Source: Streptomyces asiaticus
Lineage (GTDB): Bacteria > Actinomycetota > Actinomycetes > Streptomycetales > Streptomycetaceae
Length of the DNA stretch: 64,000 bases
NCBI RefSeq assembly: GCF_018138715.1
Contig: NZ_JAGSHX010000006.1
Location: 7,378,001 to 7,442,000, forward strand
Direction of reading: 5' to 3'
Both the position numbers and the translations under genes were made by a program. The notes under the pieces are model-generated. The model made no database searches. It saw only the letters and a program-made list of their open reading frames with translations, and was not told the DNA's origin. This document shows, one piece after another, positions 1 to 8,412 of this stretch; within the stretch, counting starts at the first letter, position 1; every line of letters starts with the position of its first letter.

Positions 1-469
1 CGGTCGGCCCTGACCATCCACGGCGTGGTGGATCTTCGTGGTCATCCCGCCGCGGGAACGGCCGATAGCGTGCCCGGCGGGCTCTTGGTGGGCGTCAAGG
101 CCCTGCCCTCGGGCTGCGGCCCGGCGCTTCTCGGGGCGGCGGGTGTTGGTGGGCCCGGGTGATGGTGAAGTCCACCACCACCCGCCAGCCGATCAGCCCG
201 CCGTCGTCCGCGCGGGCGAGCATGACGCCGAGCACGCGGTCCCAAGTCCCGTCGGCGGCCCAGCGGCGGTGGCGGGCCCACACGGTCTTCCAGGAGCCGA
301 ACCTGGCTGGTAGGTCTCGTCAAGGAATACCGGTGCGGTACCGAAAGACGATCGCCTCCACAATGCGGCGGTGATCGGCCCACGGCCTGCCACGGCGACC
401 GGTACTGGAGGGCAGCAGAGGTTGGATGCGGTCCCACTGCCGGTCGGTAAGCCGGGCGTGACGGGGCAT
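1..469 (-). pseudogene. IS5-family transposase, decayed and cut by the window edge
   Basis: Reading leftward from the ATG at 469, the frame gives a typical IS5/IS4811-type start (MPRHARLTDRQWDRIQPLL). It continues through RIVEAIVFRYRTGIP, the GSWKTVWARHRRW block and a DFTITRAHQH segment, which is the first catalytic-Asp region of DDE transposases. A TGA stands where this family normally has the Trp of IPWRDLP. Near position 110 the frame shifts, and the conserved HAIGRSRGGMTTKIH block continues in another frame until it leaves the window. One stop plus one frameshift make it a dead copy, although a source of frameshifting cannot be excluded. Terminal repeats are not visible. Confidence 0.85.
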
Positions 470-521
470 CAGGATCAGACCGCCGAGGTGCTGCGCGCCC
501 GGGCCAGCAGCCCGGCCGGGC

Positions 522-1073
522 TCAGTCGATGTTCTTGATCACCCGGGCGGGCACTCCCGCGACCACGGTGCCGGCAGGGACATCACGAGTGACCACCGCA
601 CCGGCAGCGACCACCGCACCGGCACCGATGGTCACCCCCTGCGTGATCACGGCAGCCGTCCCGATCCAGACGTCGTCCTCGATGACGATCGGGGCGAAGG
701 AGAGGTACTCGCGGCGCTCGGCCAGGGGCAGTGGATGGCCTCCGGTGATGAGGCTGACCTTCGGGGCGATCATGACGCCGTTCCCGATACGGATGCCTCC
801 CTTGTCCATGAAGGTGCATCCCTGGTTGACGAAGACGTTCTCCCCGAACGTCGTGCTCAGCCCGTGCTCGGTAAAGAACGGCGGGTAGATCATCACCGAT
901 TCCGGCAGCGGGCCACCGAACACAACAGAGAGTAGTTCCGCGCGGCCTTCGCTGTCGCTGAACGGAAGCACGTTCAGTCGAGACGTCGCATCGGTCACTT
1001 CCACGATCCGCTCCGCGTGACGCGTGAACTCAGGCGTATGGACATACATGACCTGCTCTGTGCGGGTAGACAT
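522..1073 (-). CDS. Hexapeptide-repeat (LbH) acetyltransferase, maltose/galactoside O-acetyltransferase type
   Basis: 183 aa, close to the usual length of LacA/Maa/NodL-type acetyltransferases, which move acetyl from acetyl-CoA to sugar hydroxyls. The C-terminal half shows the left-handed beta-helix hexapeptide pattern ([20 protein letters not shown], then [20 protein letters not shown]). The loop [13 protein letters not shown] with its catalytic-type His precedes the helix. The N-terminal helical cap is divergent. It is divergently transcribed from the LysR gene that starts at 1164, and a perfect palindrome lies between them, so regulation by that LysR protein is likely. The substrate cannot be told from sequence. 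Confidence 0.88.
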   Translation of the reverse strand: MSTRTEQVMYVHTPEFTRHAERIVEVTDATSRLNVLPFSDSEGRAELLSVVFGGPLPESVMIYPPFFTEHGLSTTFGENVFVNQGCTFMDKGGIRIGNGVMIAPKVSLITGGHPLPLAERREYLSFAPIVIEDDVWIGTAAVITQGVTIGAGAVVAAGAVVTRDVPAGTVVAGVPARVIKNID

Positions 1074-1130
1074 GCGCTGATCTCACCACCACGCAGAACA
1101 GTCGATCAAACAACCCTGCACCACACCAGA

Positions 1131-1147
1131 CACAACCAATGGTTGTG
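1131..1147. promoter_or_regulatory. 17-bp palindrome, candidate LysR operator
   Basis: CACAACCAATGGTTGTG is a perfect palindrome (8-bp arms, central A) in the 90-bp gap between the divergent acetyltransferase and LysR genes. It lies about 17 bases before the LysR start codon, a usual place for an autoregulatory LysR box. The assignment is inferred from position and symmetry only. Confidence 0.6.
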
Positions 1148-1163
1148 AAAGTAGAGTGGACGC

Positions 1164-2093
1164 GTGGATGTTGAGGTGCTGCGGACGTTCGTGGCCGTCG
1201 CTGAGACCGGCCAGTTCCAGGCTGCGGCCGACGAGTTGGGGGTCAGCCAGCAGGCGGTCTCCAAGCGGATCGCGGCCCTGGAGCGGCACATCGAGGTCAC
1301 GCTGCTGGTGCGGACCTCCCGAGGCTCTCGGCTGAGCCTGGACGGGCAGGTCTTCCTGCCGCACGCCAAGAAGGTCCTGGTGGCCATCGCGCAGGCTGAG
1401 CAGGCCGTGCGCCCCGGAAGCCGTCCCTTGCGCGTCGATGTCCTCAATCGGCGCATCTCCCCGGCCCAGGCCGTCTACCGGTTTTACCGCTCCCACCCCG
1501 AGGTGGACCTCGACGCGATCACTCTGAGCACGGAGAACGCCGCCCAGGCTGCCCAGGCGGTGCTCGAAGGGACCGTCGACGCGTCCTTCCGTGCCCTGCC
1601 GGCAGATCAGGTCCCGGCCGGGATCAGCGCCGAACGACTCCTGGACGCACCCCTAGAGCTTCTGGTCGGTCCCGGCCACCCGCTGGCTGACGCGTCCTGG
1701 GTCAGTCCTGCGGACCTGGCCGTCCACCGCATCTGGATCCCCGGGATCAGGCCGAGCACGGAGTGGGCGGCGTTCTATCAGGCGCTGTCCGAGGCCTTCG
1801 GCCTGAGCATCGACGCGCTCGGCCCCAAGTTCGGTGACGAGGCCCTGATGGACGCGCTGGCCGACTCGGCCTCGCTGGCCACCCTGGTGGGCAGCGGGGA
1901 CCGGTACCTGTGGACACAGACCCACGACCTACGGCGTATCCCGTTGCATGACCCGACCCCGGTCTACCCGCACGTACTGCTGTTCCGCAGCGGAGACCAG
2001 CACCCCGTGCTGACCGCGCTACGCGAGCATCTGCGCACCGCAGGTCCGCGCGCCCCGCACGACGTGTGGGCACCGGGATGGGTAGACCGCTGA
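1164..2093 (+). CDS. LysR-family transcriptional regulator
   Basis: 309 aa from a GTG start (MDVEVLRTFVAVAETGQF). The first 60 residues form the classic LysR winged helix-turn-helix (AAADELGVSQQAVSKRIAAL). The rest is a periplasmic-binding-protein-like effector domain with the usual low conservation. The N terminus begins directly with the HTH, so this start is preferred. Divergent from the hexapeptide acetyltransferase, which is its probable target. The effector is unknown. Confidence 0.93.
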   Translation: MDVEVLRTFVAVAETGQFQAAADELGVSQQAVSKRIAALERHIEVTLLVRTSRGSRLSLDGQVFLPHAKKVLVAIAQAEQAVRPGSRPLRVDVLNRRISPAQAVYRFYRSHPEVDLDAITLSTENAAQAAQAVLEGTVDASFRALPADQVPAGISAERLLDAPLELLVGPGHPLADASWVSPADLAVHRIWIPGIRPSTEWAAFYQALSEAFGLSIDALGPKFGDEALMDALADSASLATLVGSGDRYLWTQTHDLRRIPLHDPTPVYPHVLLFRSGDQHPVLTALREHLRTAGPRAPHDVWAPGWVDR

Positions 2094-2134
2094 TCAGACA
2101 ACCGAATTAGCAGACACGGCCTAGTGGAGCTGCT

Positions 2135-2223
2135 CTGCTCCCCGCACCGGCGGGGATGGTCCCGGCCGGTGGCACTCGGGGCACTTCGGGCTCGACTGCT
2201 CCCCGCCCCGCGGGGATGGTCCC
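2135..2223 (+). CRISPR. Two-repeat CRISPR remnant (one spacer), same repeat as the array at 40.7 kb
   Basis: A 29-nt repeat at 2135-2163 and a 28-nt copy at 2196-2223 flank a 32-nt unique spacer (2164-2195). Both begin CTGCTCCCCGC or CTGCTCCCCGCC and end GCGGGGATGGTCCC like the long array, with a point change in the first and a one-base deletion in the second. The 61-nt spacing and the internal CCCCGC/GCGGGG dyad fit type I-E. No cas genes flank it. It is probably a detached or decaying satellite. Confidence 0.85.
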
Positions 2224-2793
2224 GGTCGCCCAACCGCTCTGTCCCGAACAGTCGAGTGGGGCAGTGGGTGCGAGGAGAATCTGTTGGCCAGCGTAACGCT
2301 GCGGGAGCGCGATGAATCCAGCCACTGGACAAGTGCCCTGTCGCCAAACACTGCGGATGGGGCCGTCGAAGTACCCGATTCGAGCTATGCAGAGGGGCGG
2401 GATGCCAGCTGCTGAAGGGAGGACTGGCCGGATGATTTTGGCTATCAACGTCGCAGTTCTGCTTGCGGTGATCAACGTTATGCGACTGTGTCGACGCACA
2501 CTGGCTCGGAGCCAGGTCGCTGATGCGACAGATGGCATCAGCCGCTGGTGCAAGATGGCCCGTGGTCACCGGCTCTCCCTGAACTGTTAGCGTGCCACGA
2601 GATCAACTTAGGGGCAGGGGCGGACCTGGACGGATGTCAAGCGGCCACTTTGGCCGTTGAGTCAGGGGCATCATGGCCTAGCGATCGTGGAGTAACGCGC
2701 CCCTCTCGGACACCCTCCGGCCGTGCTCAAGGCTGTCTTCGATGACGGTCGACAGAGGCAGCCTCCCGAGATACCGAAGGGGGATCACCATTG
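2224..2793. other. 570-bp stretch without a convincing gene
   Basis: Only short overlapping open frames occur here, none with recognisable domains or a good ribosome site. The last ~20 bases hold the ribosome site (GAAGGGGGA) of the operon that starts at 2794, so a promoter for that operon should lie in this stretch. I see no clear -35/-10 pair. Confidence 0.5.
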
Positions 2794-3393
2794 ATGACTG
2801 AGACACGTGCAGGACTGGGTAAGGACACGGATGAGTTGGAGGGCGACCCGCGCACTCCGATGACGGCGGTTGCATCTTGCCTCGACGTGGCAGGCGGGCA
2901 AGGTGGCTGGTGCGAGGACGCTCTCGCTGGGATTCCGCTTCCTGACTCGCCGGAGTTGTCGCCGGCTTTGGACCGGCTGCACGCAGTCAACAGTCGGCAG
3001 TGGGACGCCGAGGATCGGGTGCGACAAGCTGGCGACGGGGAGATTCCGGCCATCAAGCGGGAGATCGACGCTCTCAACGGCAATCGCCATGCACTCATCG
3101 AGCAGGTCGATCGAATCTTGGATGCGGCGTGGAGCGCGAATGAGGGCGTGCCTCCCCTCACGGAGTCGATCGGCTCAGCGCTTGACCGACTCTCAGTGCA
3201 GACGCTTCGGATCATGCACATCGAGCGACTCGTCGGGCGGGATGCTGGTACGGCAGAGCGAGTGGCGATTCTGCGTCACCAGTACGACGATCTAGTGTGG
3301 TCTATCGCGGTCGCTTGCGAAGATCTTGTGTCCGGCCGTCGACGCACGCCCCGGCCTGAGCGCATGAAGCTCTACGGGAAGTCAGCACGATGA
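2794..3393 (+). CDS. DUF4254-like protein, first gene of the decarboxylase/glycosyltransferase operon
   Basis: 199 aa from the ATG at 2794, about 8 bases after GAAGGGGGA. An in-frame TTG lies just upstream. The protein is mostly helical and soluble, with a central segment (AVNSRQWDAEDRVR, then IPAIKREIDALNGNRHALIEQVD) that resembles the DUF4254 pattern: a WxxED motif followed by an I-D-x-x-N-x-x-R helix. DUF4254 proteins are often encoded near sugar or glycosyltransferase genes, and their biochemical role is unknown. It precedes the PLP decarboxylase by 43 bases on the same strand. The family call comes from memory of the motif, not a search. Confidence 0.65.
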   Translation: MTETRAGLGKDTDELEGDPRTPMTAVASCLDVAGGQGGWCEDALAGIPLPDSPELSPALDRLHAVNSRQWDAEDRVRQAGDGEIPAIKREIDALNGNRHALIEQVDRILDAAWSANEGVPPLTESIGSALDRLSVQTLRIMHIERLVGRDAGTAERVAILRHQYDDLVWSIAVACEDLVSGRRRTPRPERMKLYGKSAR

Positions 3394-3436
3394 GCGCGGT
3401 CACGTTGCTCCTCCGAAGCGCCAGGATCGATCTGCG

Positions 3437-5119
3437 ATGACGATTGACTCCTTCGGGGACGGAGATGAGTTTGAGCGCTGGCGCAGCGGCCTGTTCCTAC
3501 GTCCCGACGGGACCAATGCCGATGCGCTTGTCGGGCTCCTCCGCCGCGCCCTCGATGAGACGCTGAGCCATCAGGGCGAGGGGCCCGTGTATCCGCGCAC
3601 CGACCAGGAGGGTAGGCGCTCCCCCATGGGTGACGGACGGCTGCCGGAAAGCCCTGTCACGGCGGAGACGGCGCTCAGCCAATTGCGCTGGTGGCTCGCT
3701 GGGTCGGTCAAAGTTCATCACCAGATGTTCGCCAAGAACATCGTTCCGCCACCGTCGTTCGTCAACCTCGCAGCGTTGTGCGCGGTGTCGTTGTTCATGC
3801 CTAACGGCGTCACTGGGGAGGACGCCGCGGAGACCCTTTCCGCTGAGTTGTCCTCCGCCCAGGCGTTGGCACGGTTGGCGGGGTACGAGCCGGAGCGGGC
3901 AGGCGGCCTGTTCACGTTCGGCGGCACTGCGACCAACCTGTATGCCATCAACGTCGGCATTTCCAAGGCACAGCCCGACCACGCCGAGCGTGGGATCGAG
4001 CCCGGGATGGCCGTCGTCGGGTCCTGGTCGGCGCACTACTCGCAGAAATCCGCGTGTGCGTGGCTGGGGATCGGCACTCGAAACTACATATCCGCTGCGT
4101 CGCTACCCGACCAGACCACGGACCTGGAGTCGATGGAAGCGGCCTGCCGCGACGTGCTGGCACGCGGTCACCGGCTTGCATGCATCATCGGTGCGGGCGG
4201 GACGACTTCCAACATGGCTGTCGACGACTTCGGTGAGATCGCTACGATGCGGGATCGGCTGGCCGCCGAATATGGGTTGGATTACACGCCCCATGTGCAC
4301 GCAGATACAGTCATCGGGTGGGCATACCTCTGCTTCATCGATTATGACTTGCATAAGAATCCCCTCGGCTTCAGCCCCCAGGTGGTGGCCAAGCTGTCAC
4401 GTCTTGTGGAGCGTCTGAGAACGGTGCGGCACGCCGACTCGTTCGGAACGGACTTCCACAAGACCGGTTTCGCGCCCTATACGTCGAGCATGATCGTCAT
4501 GCGAGATGGTCGGGACTTCTCGCGGCTGCGCCGCGACGGCGGAGCCATGACCCCGTTGTTCCATGACAAGGATGCCTACAACCCCGGAACCTTCACGTTG
4601 GAGACGTCCAGGTCGGCAGCGAACATGGTGGCGACCTGGGTTGGCTTGCAGACTCTCGGCAAGCAGGGGATGCGGCAACTGCTCGGCCACGCGCTTGAAA
4701 CGGCAGAAGCGCTCCGGCGCCACATCAATGCCTTGGCAGGTCGCGACGCGACAGCTATCAACAGACATTCGTACGGCCCGGACGTGTTCGTGCGCTGTTA
4801 TCCGCCGGACGACCCCGCCGCTACCGAGGAGGAGTTCGACGACACCAGCTCCGTCCGCCGGGTAAACCAGTACATCTCTGACCTATTCGCGTGGCTATCG
4901 ACTCAACGGGTGCCGGACGCTGAACAAATCGCAGTGAGCAAGACCTCCGCTGCCTTCTATACACCGGCTGGCGAGCCGGTCGTCGCTCTCCGGGTGTACT
5001 CCCTCAATCCGTACTTCTCCGATGCTCACGCCAGAGAGCTGGTCGTACGCCTGCTGAGGGGCAAGCGACAGTTCGATGCTACGTACATGCGTGCAGATGC
5101 GTGCGAGGAGGCTCAATGA
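3437..5119 (+). CDS. PLP-dependent group II amino acid decarboxylase (PanP / diaminobutyrate decarboxylase-like)
   Basis: 560 aa. The fold signature of group II decarboxylases is clear: FTFGGTATNLYAINVG near residue 155, HYSQKSACAWLGIG (the His that stacks on PLP), the HVHADTVIGWAYL segment holding the PLP-pyridine Asp, and DSFGTDFHKTGFAPYTSS with the Schiff-base Lys in FHK. The HxHADxVIGWA variant instead of HVDAAYGG, and the length, recall the PanP-type aspartate 1-decarboxylases and diaminobutyrate decarboxylases more than animal-type DDC. Substrate candidates are Asp, Dab, Glu and Tyr, and sequence alone does not settle it. Its stop codon overlaps the next start (ATGA). Confidence 0.85.
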   Translation: MTIDSFGDGDEFERWRSGLFLRPDGTNADALVGLLRRALDETLSHQGEGPVYPRTDQEGRRSPMGDGRLPESPVTAETALSQLRWWLAGSVKVHHQMFAKNIVPPPSFVNLAALCAVSLFMPNGVTGEDAAETLSAELSSAQALARLAGYEPERAGGLFTFGGTATNLYAINVGISKAQPDHAERGIEPGMAVVGSWSAHYSQKSACAWLGIGTRNYISAASLPDQTTDLESMEAACRDVLARGHRLACIIGAGGTTSNMAVDDFGEIATMRDRLAAEYGLDYTPHVHADTVIGWAYLCFIDYDLHKNPLGFSPQVVAKLSRLVERLRTVRHADSFGTDFHKTGFAPYTSSMIVMRDGRDFSRLRRDGGAMTPLFHDKDAYNPGTFTLETSRSAANMVATWVGLQTLGKQGMRQLLGHALETAEALRRHINALAGRDATAINRHSYGPDVFVRCYPPDDPAATEEEFDDTSSVRRVNQYISDLFAWLSTQRVPDAEQIAVSKTSAAFYTPAGEPVVALRVYSLNPYFSDAHARELVVRLLRGKRQFDATYMRADACEEAQ

Positions 5120-6177
5120 AGCGACCGTCGCTGTGTGGCCGAGAAGAGCTGCCGACGCGCTTCGCAGCCGCCGACCTTCCTGTCCGTGACTGTGTCGAGT
5201 TGGTCGCTGGCCTGGCCTCCTATGCCCGGACGCATGGACTGGCCCGAGTCGAGGTGAGCGGGCCGTCTGCAATGCGTGAGCTCATCGAGGAGTTCGGCTT
5301 TGGCGAGGTGCGGTTTGTCGAATTCCACCGGCAGCCCGCGGTGGACATTGAGGCGGCCCCTCGGACTTGGCGTTGCGGCCAACGAGGGCTGCGCTGCCTG
5401 AGTGACCAGCTCGTCGACGCGGCAAAGGTCGCGTCGCGGGTGGACACACCGCCGTCAACACTCGCTGGGGGAACTGTGATGCGGTTTGCCCGGCATAACC
5501 GCCTCGGCGACGCACTGGGCATCGTGACCGGCCTTGAGCACTACTGCCGCGACAACGCCGTGGCATCAGTTGCCGTATCCGGTTCGCCCGTCCTTGCCGA
5601 AGTAGTGGAGGTGTTCGCGTGCGAGCGGGTGAGCTATGCCCCTTCGCCCAGCGAGTCGATCAACGGCGACGCGATCTTCGCCCGATCGTCATGGAGCATC
5701 CCCTGGCTTGACCGGTTCAACCACGCCGTCACCGACACCTTTGGAGGGCGAGCCCGCCACCGAGTGCCGCCGCTGCCTCTCCGCCAGGCACCGACGCCCC
5801 GTGGCCAAGAGAATGTGGTGTATTGCCAGCTCGATGCGCGTTCCGGCACTGCGCCATCGCGACACTCGGCTCGGCGGCTCCTGAACCAGGTATCGGCGCA
5901 CGGTGAAGTGCGGGTCCTCGGCGGCCCCGACACCCAGACCTACCTCGGCGAGGACCTGATCTACGTCCGGGCCGACCTTCCCGAAATGGTTGCCCGCCTG
6001 CTGTCATGCCGTCTCTTCGTGGGGTGCGACAGCGGCCTGGGCCATCTCGCGGGTTGCCTCGGTGTGCCTGGTCTGATCGTCAGCACCGACGACTTCGAGA
6101 CGACCTGGTCATTCTTTCGAGGCTATGCCAGCCTCAATGTCATCCCGCTCGAGGCAGCAGAGGTGCTCCTGCCGTGA
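5116..6177 (+). CDS. GT9-like (heptosyltransferase-fold) glycosyltransferase
   Basis: 353 aa from the ATG at 5116, preceded by GAGGAGG. It overlaps the decarboxylase stop by 4 bases. The C-terminal third has the ADP-heptose/GT9 fingerprint: a beta strand VVYCQLDARSGT, then LFVGCDSGLGHLAGCLGVPG, the nucleotide-sugar pocket with the D-S-G-x-x-H-L-A pattern. The N-terminal half is a divergent Rossmann-like domain, as in GT-B enzymes (MRFARHNRLGDALGIVTGLE resembles the R-x-G-D-x-x-x-x-T start of the family). Actinomycetes lack LPS, so the acceptor is presumably a small molecule or cell-surface glycan. It forms one transcription unit with its neighbours. Confidence 0.72.
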   Translation: MKRPSLCGREELPTRFAAADLPVRDCVELVAGLASYARTHGLARVEVSGPSAMRELIEEFGFGEVRFVEFHRQPAVDIEAAPRTWRCGQRGLRCLSDQLVDAAKVASRVDTPPSTLAGGTVMRFARHNRLGDALGIVTGLEHYCRDNAVASVAVSGSPVLAEVVEVFACERVSYAPSPSESINGDAIFARSSWSIPWLDRFNHAVTDTFGGRARHRVPPLPLRQAPTPRGQENVVYCQLDARSGTAPSRHSARRLLNQVSAHGEVRVLGGPDTQTYLGEDLIYVRADLPEMVARLLSCRLFVGCDSGLGHLAGCLGVPGLIVSTDDFETTWSFFRGYASLNVIPLEAAEVLLP

Positions 6178-7127
6178 AGCCGCCGACAGAGCAGGCAGTC
6201 TTGCGGGCGGCCAGTCGATGCCTGAACCAAGAGGCCGTGACCGCGAACCGAATCCCGATGGGCCGCAGTCACTTCGTGTTCACGGTGCAGCTGGTGTCCG
6301 GTGAGCGCGTGATTGCGCGGATCACGCGTCACGACCGTGCTGAGTGCTTCGCCGGCTTCGCGTATTGGCGGCGCCAGCTGGCACGGGTGGGAGTGCCCGT
6401 TCCCCGCGTGCTGCACATGGACCTGAGCGGGACAGCGCTGCCCTGGCCGATCATGTTCCTTGAGCAAGCCCCAGGAACCGATCTCTGCAACGTCTACGTG
6501 GGCCTTACGGATGCCGAGAAGCGAAGCATTGCCGACGACCTGCTCGATATCCAACACCGCACGCGCGGTCTCCCGCCCGGTCCCGGGTACGGCGGTATCG
6601 CCAGTTACGGTGACCTTCGGTGCCACCCGCGCTGGTCGGACGTGCTGTGGGAGTACTTCACCGGAGCCGTCGATCAGCTTGCGCCCCTGCAACAGGAGGT
6701 CCCGGCCATTGGACAAATTCGCAGAACCATCCACGAGCTACATCCCGAATTCGATGGCATCGCCCCGTTGCCCTACTTGATCGACGCCACCCACCAGAAC
6801 GTGTTGGTGGAAGACGGGAGAGTCACGGCGATCGTCGACCTGGACGAGGTCGGATTCGGTGACTCTCTGTACCCGCTCGGTGTCGCTCGTGCTGGACTTC
6901 TGGCTCGTGGACCGGAGGCCGACTGTATTGAGCAGGTTGCAGTGCCGCTGTGCGTCGCTCCGAATCGGCGTCGTGTATTCGACCTGTATTCAGCGATTGC
7001 ATGCCTCAAAATGCTCGCCCCCAGTCCCCTCAGCGTCGCTGGCCCGCCCTCTGCCGGCAGCCAGATCGCCGTCCGGCTTCGGAGCTTGCTCGATGCCTTT
7101 GCCGCTGCCGCGGCCCACAAGGAGTAA
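6174..7127 (+). CDS. APH/choline-kinase-fold phosphotransferase
   Basis: 317 aa from a GTG at 6174 that overlaps the previous stop (GTGA). The open frame extends further upstream, but that part is antisense-like read-through of the previous gene. The nucleotide-binding N lobe shows PMGRSHFVFTVQLVSGERVI. The C lobe shows YLIDATHQNVLVEDGRV, in place of HGDLHxGN, then IVDLDEVGFGD, the metal-binding Asp loop of aminoglycoside phosphotransferases. The brace Asp of HGD is not obvious; DATHQN keeps the Asn. It may phosphorylate the operon's product or a sugar precursor, or give self-protection. Confidence 0.78.
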   Translation: MKPPTEQAVLRAASRCLNQEAVTANRIPMGRSHFVFTVQLVSGERVIARITRHDRAECFAGFAYWRRQLARVGVPVPRVLHMDLSGTALPWPIMFLEQAPGTDLCNVYVGLTDAEKRSIADDLLDIQHRTRGLPPGPGYGGIASYGDLRCHPRWSDVLWEYFTGAVDQLAPLQQEVPAIGQIRRTIHELHPEFDGIAPLPYLIDATHQNVLVEDGRVTAIVDLDEVGFGDSLYPLGVARAGLLARGPEADCIEQVAVPLCVAPNRRRVFDLYSAIACLKMLAPSPLSVAGPPSAGSQIAVRLRSLLDAFAAAAAHKE

Positions 7128-7131
7128 CGTC

Positions 7132-8274
7132 ATGGCCGGTATCGTCTTTGTGAGTATCGACGACTTCACCCGCGAGGGCTTTACCAATGGTCTGTTCTTG
7201 CAGGTGCGCGAACTACTAAAGCGCGTCATAACCCGAGGGCACCCGGCCAGCCTCGCCTGTATCGCGCAGAGCAGGAACCCCGGAGTCGGACGCAGAACTC
7301 GAACCATCCAGGGTTGCACTGTCCACGAAACCTTCATCGGTGCTCCGGAGGTAGCCAGTGCGTACCGGCGGGCTCTTCAAGATATTTTGAACGACTTGGA
7401 CCCCGACGTGATCCTGCTCAACTCGTGTGCGGTTCGGCTCAATGAAGCGCATCACGCGGTGCTGGACGAGAGCCTTGCGAGCGGTCGGCAGGTAGCCGTG
7501 CTCGTGACCGACCAGCTCTACCCCACAAGCAGGAACCACCCTGAAGATGAGGTGCGGAGCTACTACAGCCTGATGCGGCAGACCAGCGTGCACGCGGTCA
7601 GCGAGACCATCGCCGACGCCTTCCATGGCGAAACCGGTGTGCCAGCGCAGGTTCTCCCTAATCTCCTACCCGAGCGACGAGTCGTCCCGGCATCTTCGGG
7701 GGCAGAAAGTCGATCCCTGACATTGATCAATCACCACCCGATCAAGGGCCGACGTGTCTGGGACGCGCTCATTCGGCAGCGCCCCAGCGATGCCTACCTG
7801 GCCGTGGAAACCTGGCCCGATGTCCCGGCGTATGTGCCGCCCTCACCGAGGGTCGAAGTGGCCGCATTCACCCCGGATCCCACCACGATCTACAACCGCA
7901 CCAGAATTCTGCTGGTGCCTTCGCTGGGCCCGGAAGGTCTCGCACGAGTCACGCTTGAAGCAATGGAGTCAGGAGTGCCTGTCATAGCTCACCGGATAGG
8001 CAGCCTGCCCGAACTCGGGAACGCCGCGATGTTTATCGCCCCGCCACCGATCGCCGGCTACGAGCTCGATGGCAATGTGCTGTATCCCATGGTTTCCCAG
8101 AATGACGTCGAGCGGGCCGCGCAAGATCTCGGGCAGGCGATCGACGCTCTTGATCATGATCCGGCACTTCGGGCCCGATTCGTGACCAACGGCAGAGCAC
8201 TCGTGCGTGACTACCGTGATCACAGCGAGGCTGTTTCCGGCCGGCTGCTCGACGCATGGTTCGGGACTGTGTGA
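7132..8274 (+). CDS. Family 4 glycosyltransferase (GT-B fold)
   Basis: 380 aa from the ATG at 7132, with AAGGAG 8 bases upstream. The open frame continues upstream but overlaps the kinase gene. The C-terminal domain holds the GT4 E-x7-E motif within EGLARVTLEAMESGVPVIA, followed by HRIGSLPEL. The N-terminal acceptor domain is variable. It is the last gene of the five-gene operon that starts at 2794, only 4 bases after the kinase. With the GT9-like enzyme it implies a product carrying at least two sugars, or a sugar plus another transferred group. Confidence 0.85.
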   Translation: MAGIVFVSIDDFTREGFTNGLFLQVRELLKRVITRGHPASLACIAQSRNPGVGRRTRTIQGCTVHETFIGAPEVASAYRRALQDILNDLDPDVILLNSCAVRLNEAHHAVLDESLASGRQVAVLVTDQLYPTSRNHPEDEVRSYYSLMRQTSVHAVSETIADAFHGETGVPAQVLPNLLPERRVVPASSGAESRSLTLINHHPIKGRRVWDALIRQRPSDAYLAVETWPDVPAYVPPSPRVEVAAFTPDPTTIYNRTRILLVPSLGPEGLARVTLEAMESGVPVIAHRIGSLPELGNAAMFIAPPPIAGYELDGNVLYPMVSQNDVERAAQDLGQAIDALDHDPALRARFVTNGRALVRDYRDHSEAVSGRLLDAWFGTV

Positions 8275-8412
8275 CTCAGGACACTCAGATGTGGGGTGAT
8301 CTTGGCTTTTCCGCCGTATGCGATGCCGCTGACCAGCACAAACGCGGAAGCTCCCGCCGGACGACTAGACTGGCCGCCGCACTGTAGGCGCGACTCAAGG
8401 AGACACGGGACC

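Noticed and set aside
2312..2590. Possible 92-aa gene downstream of the CRISPR remnant
   Set aside because: No ribosome site, no recognisable motif, composition like non-coding DNA.
6859..7131. Longer start for the GT4 glycosyltransferase
   Set aside because: The extra residues overlap the kinase gene in another frame, while ATG 7132 has a good ribosome site and a family-like N terminus.
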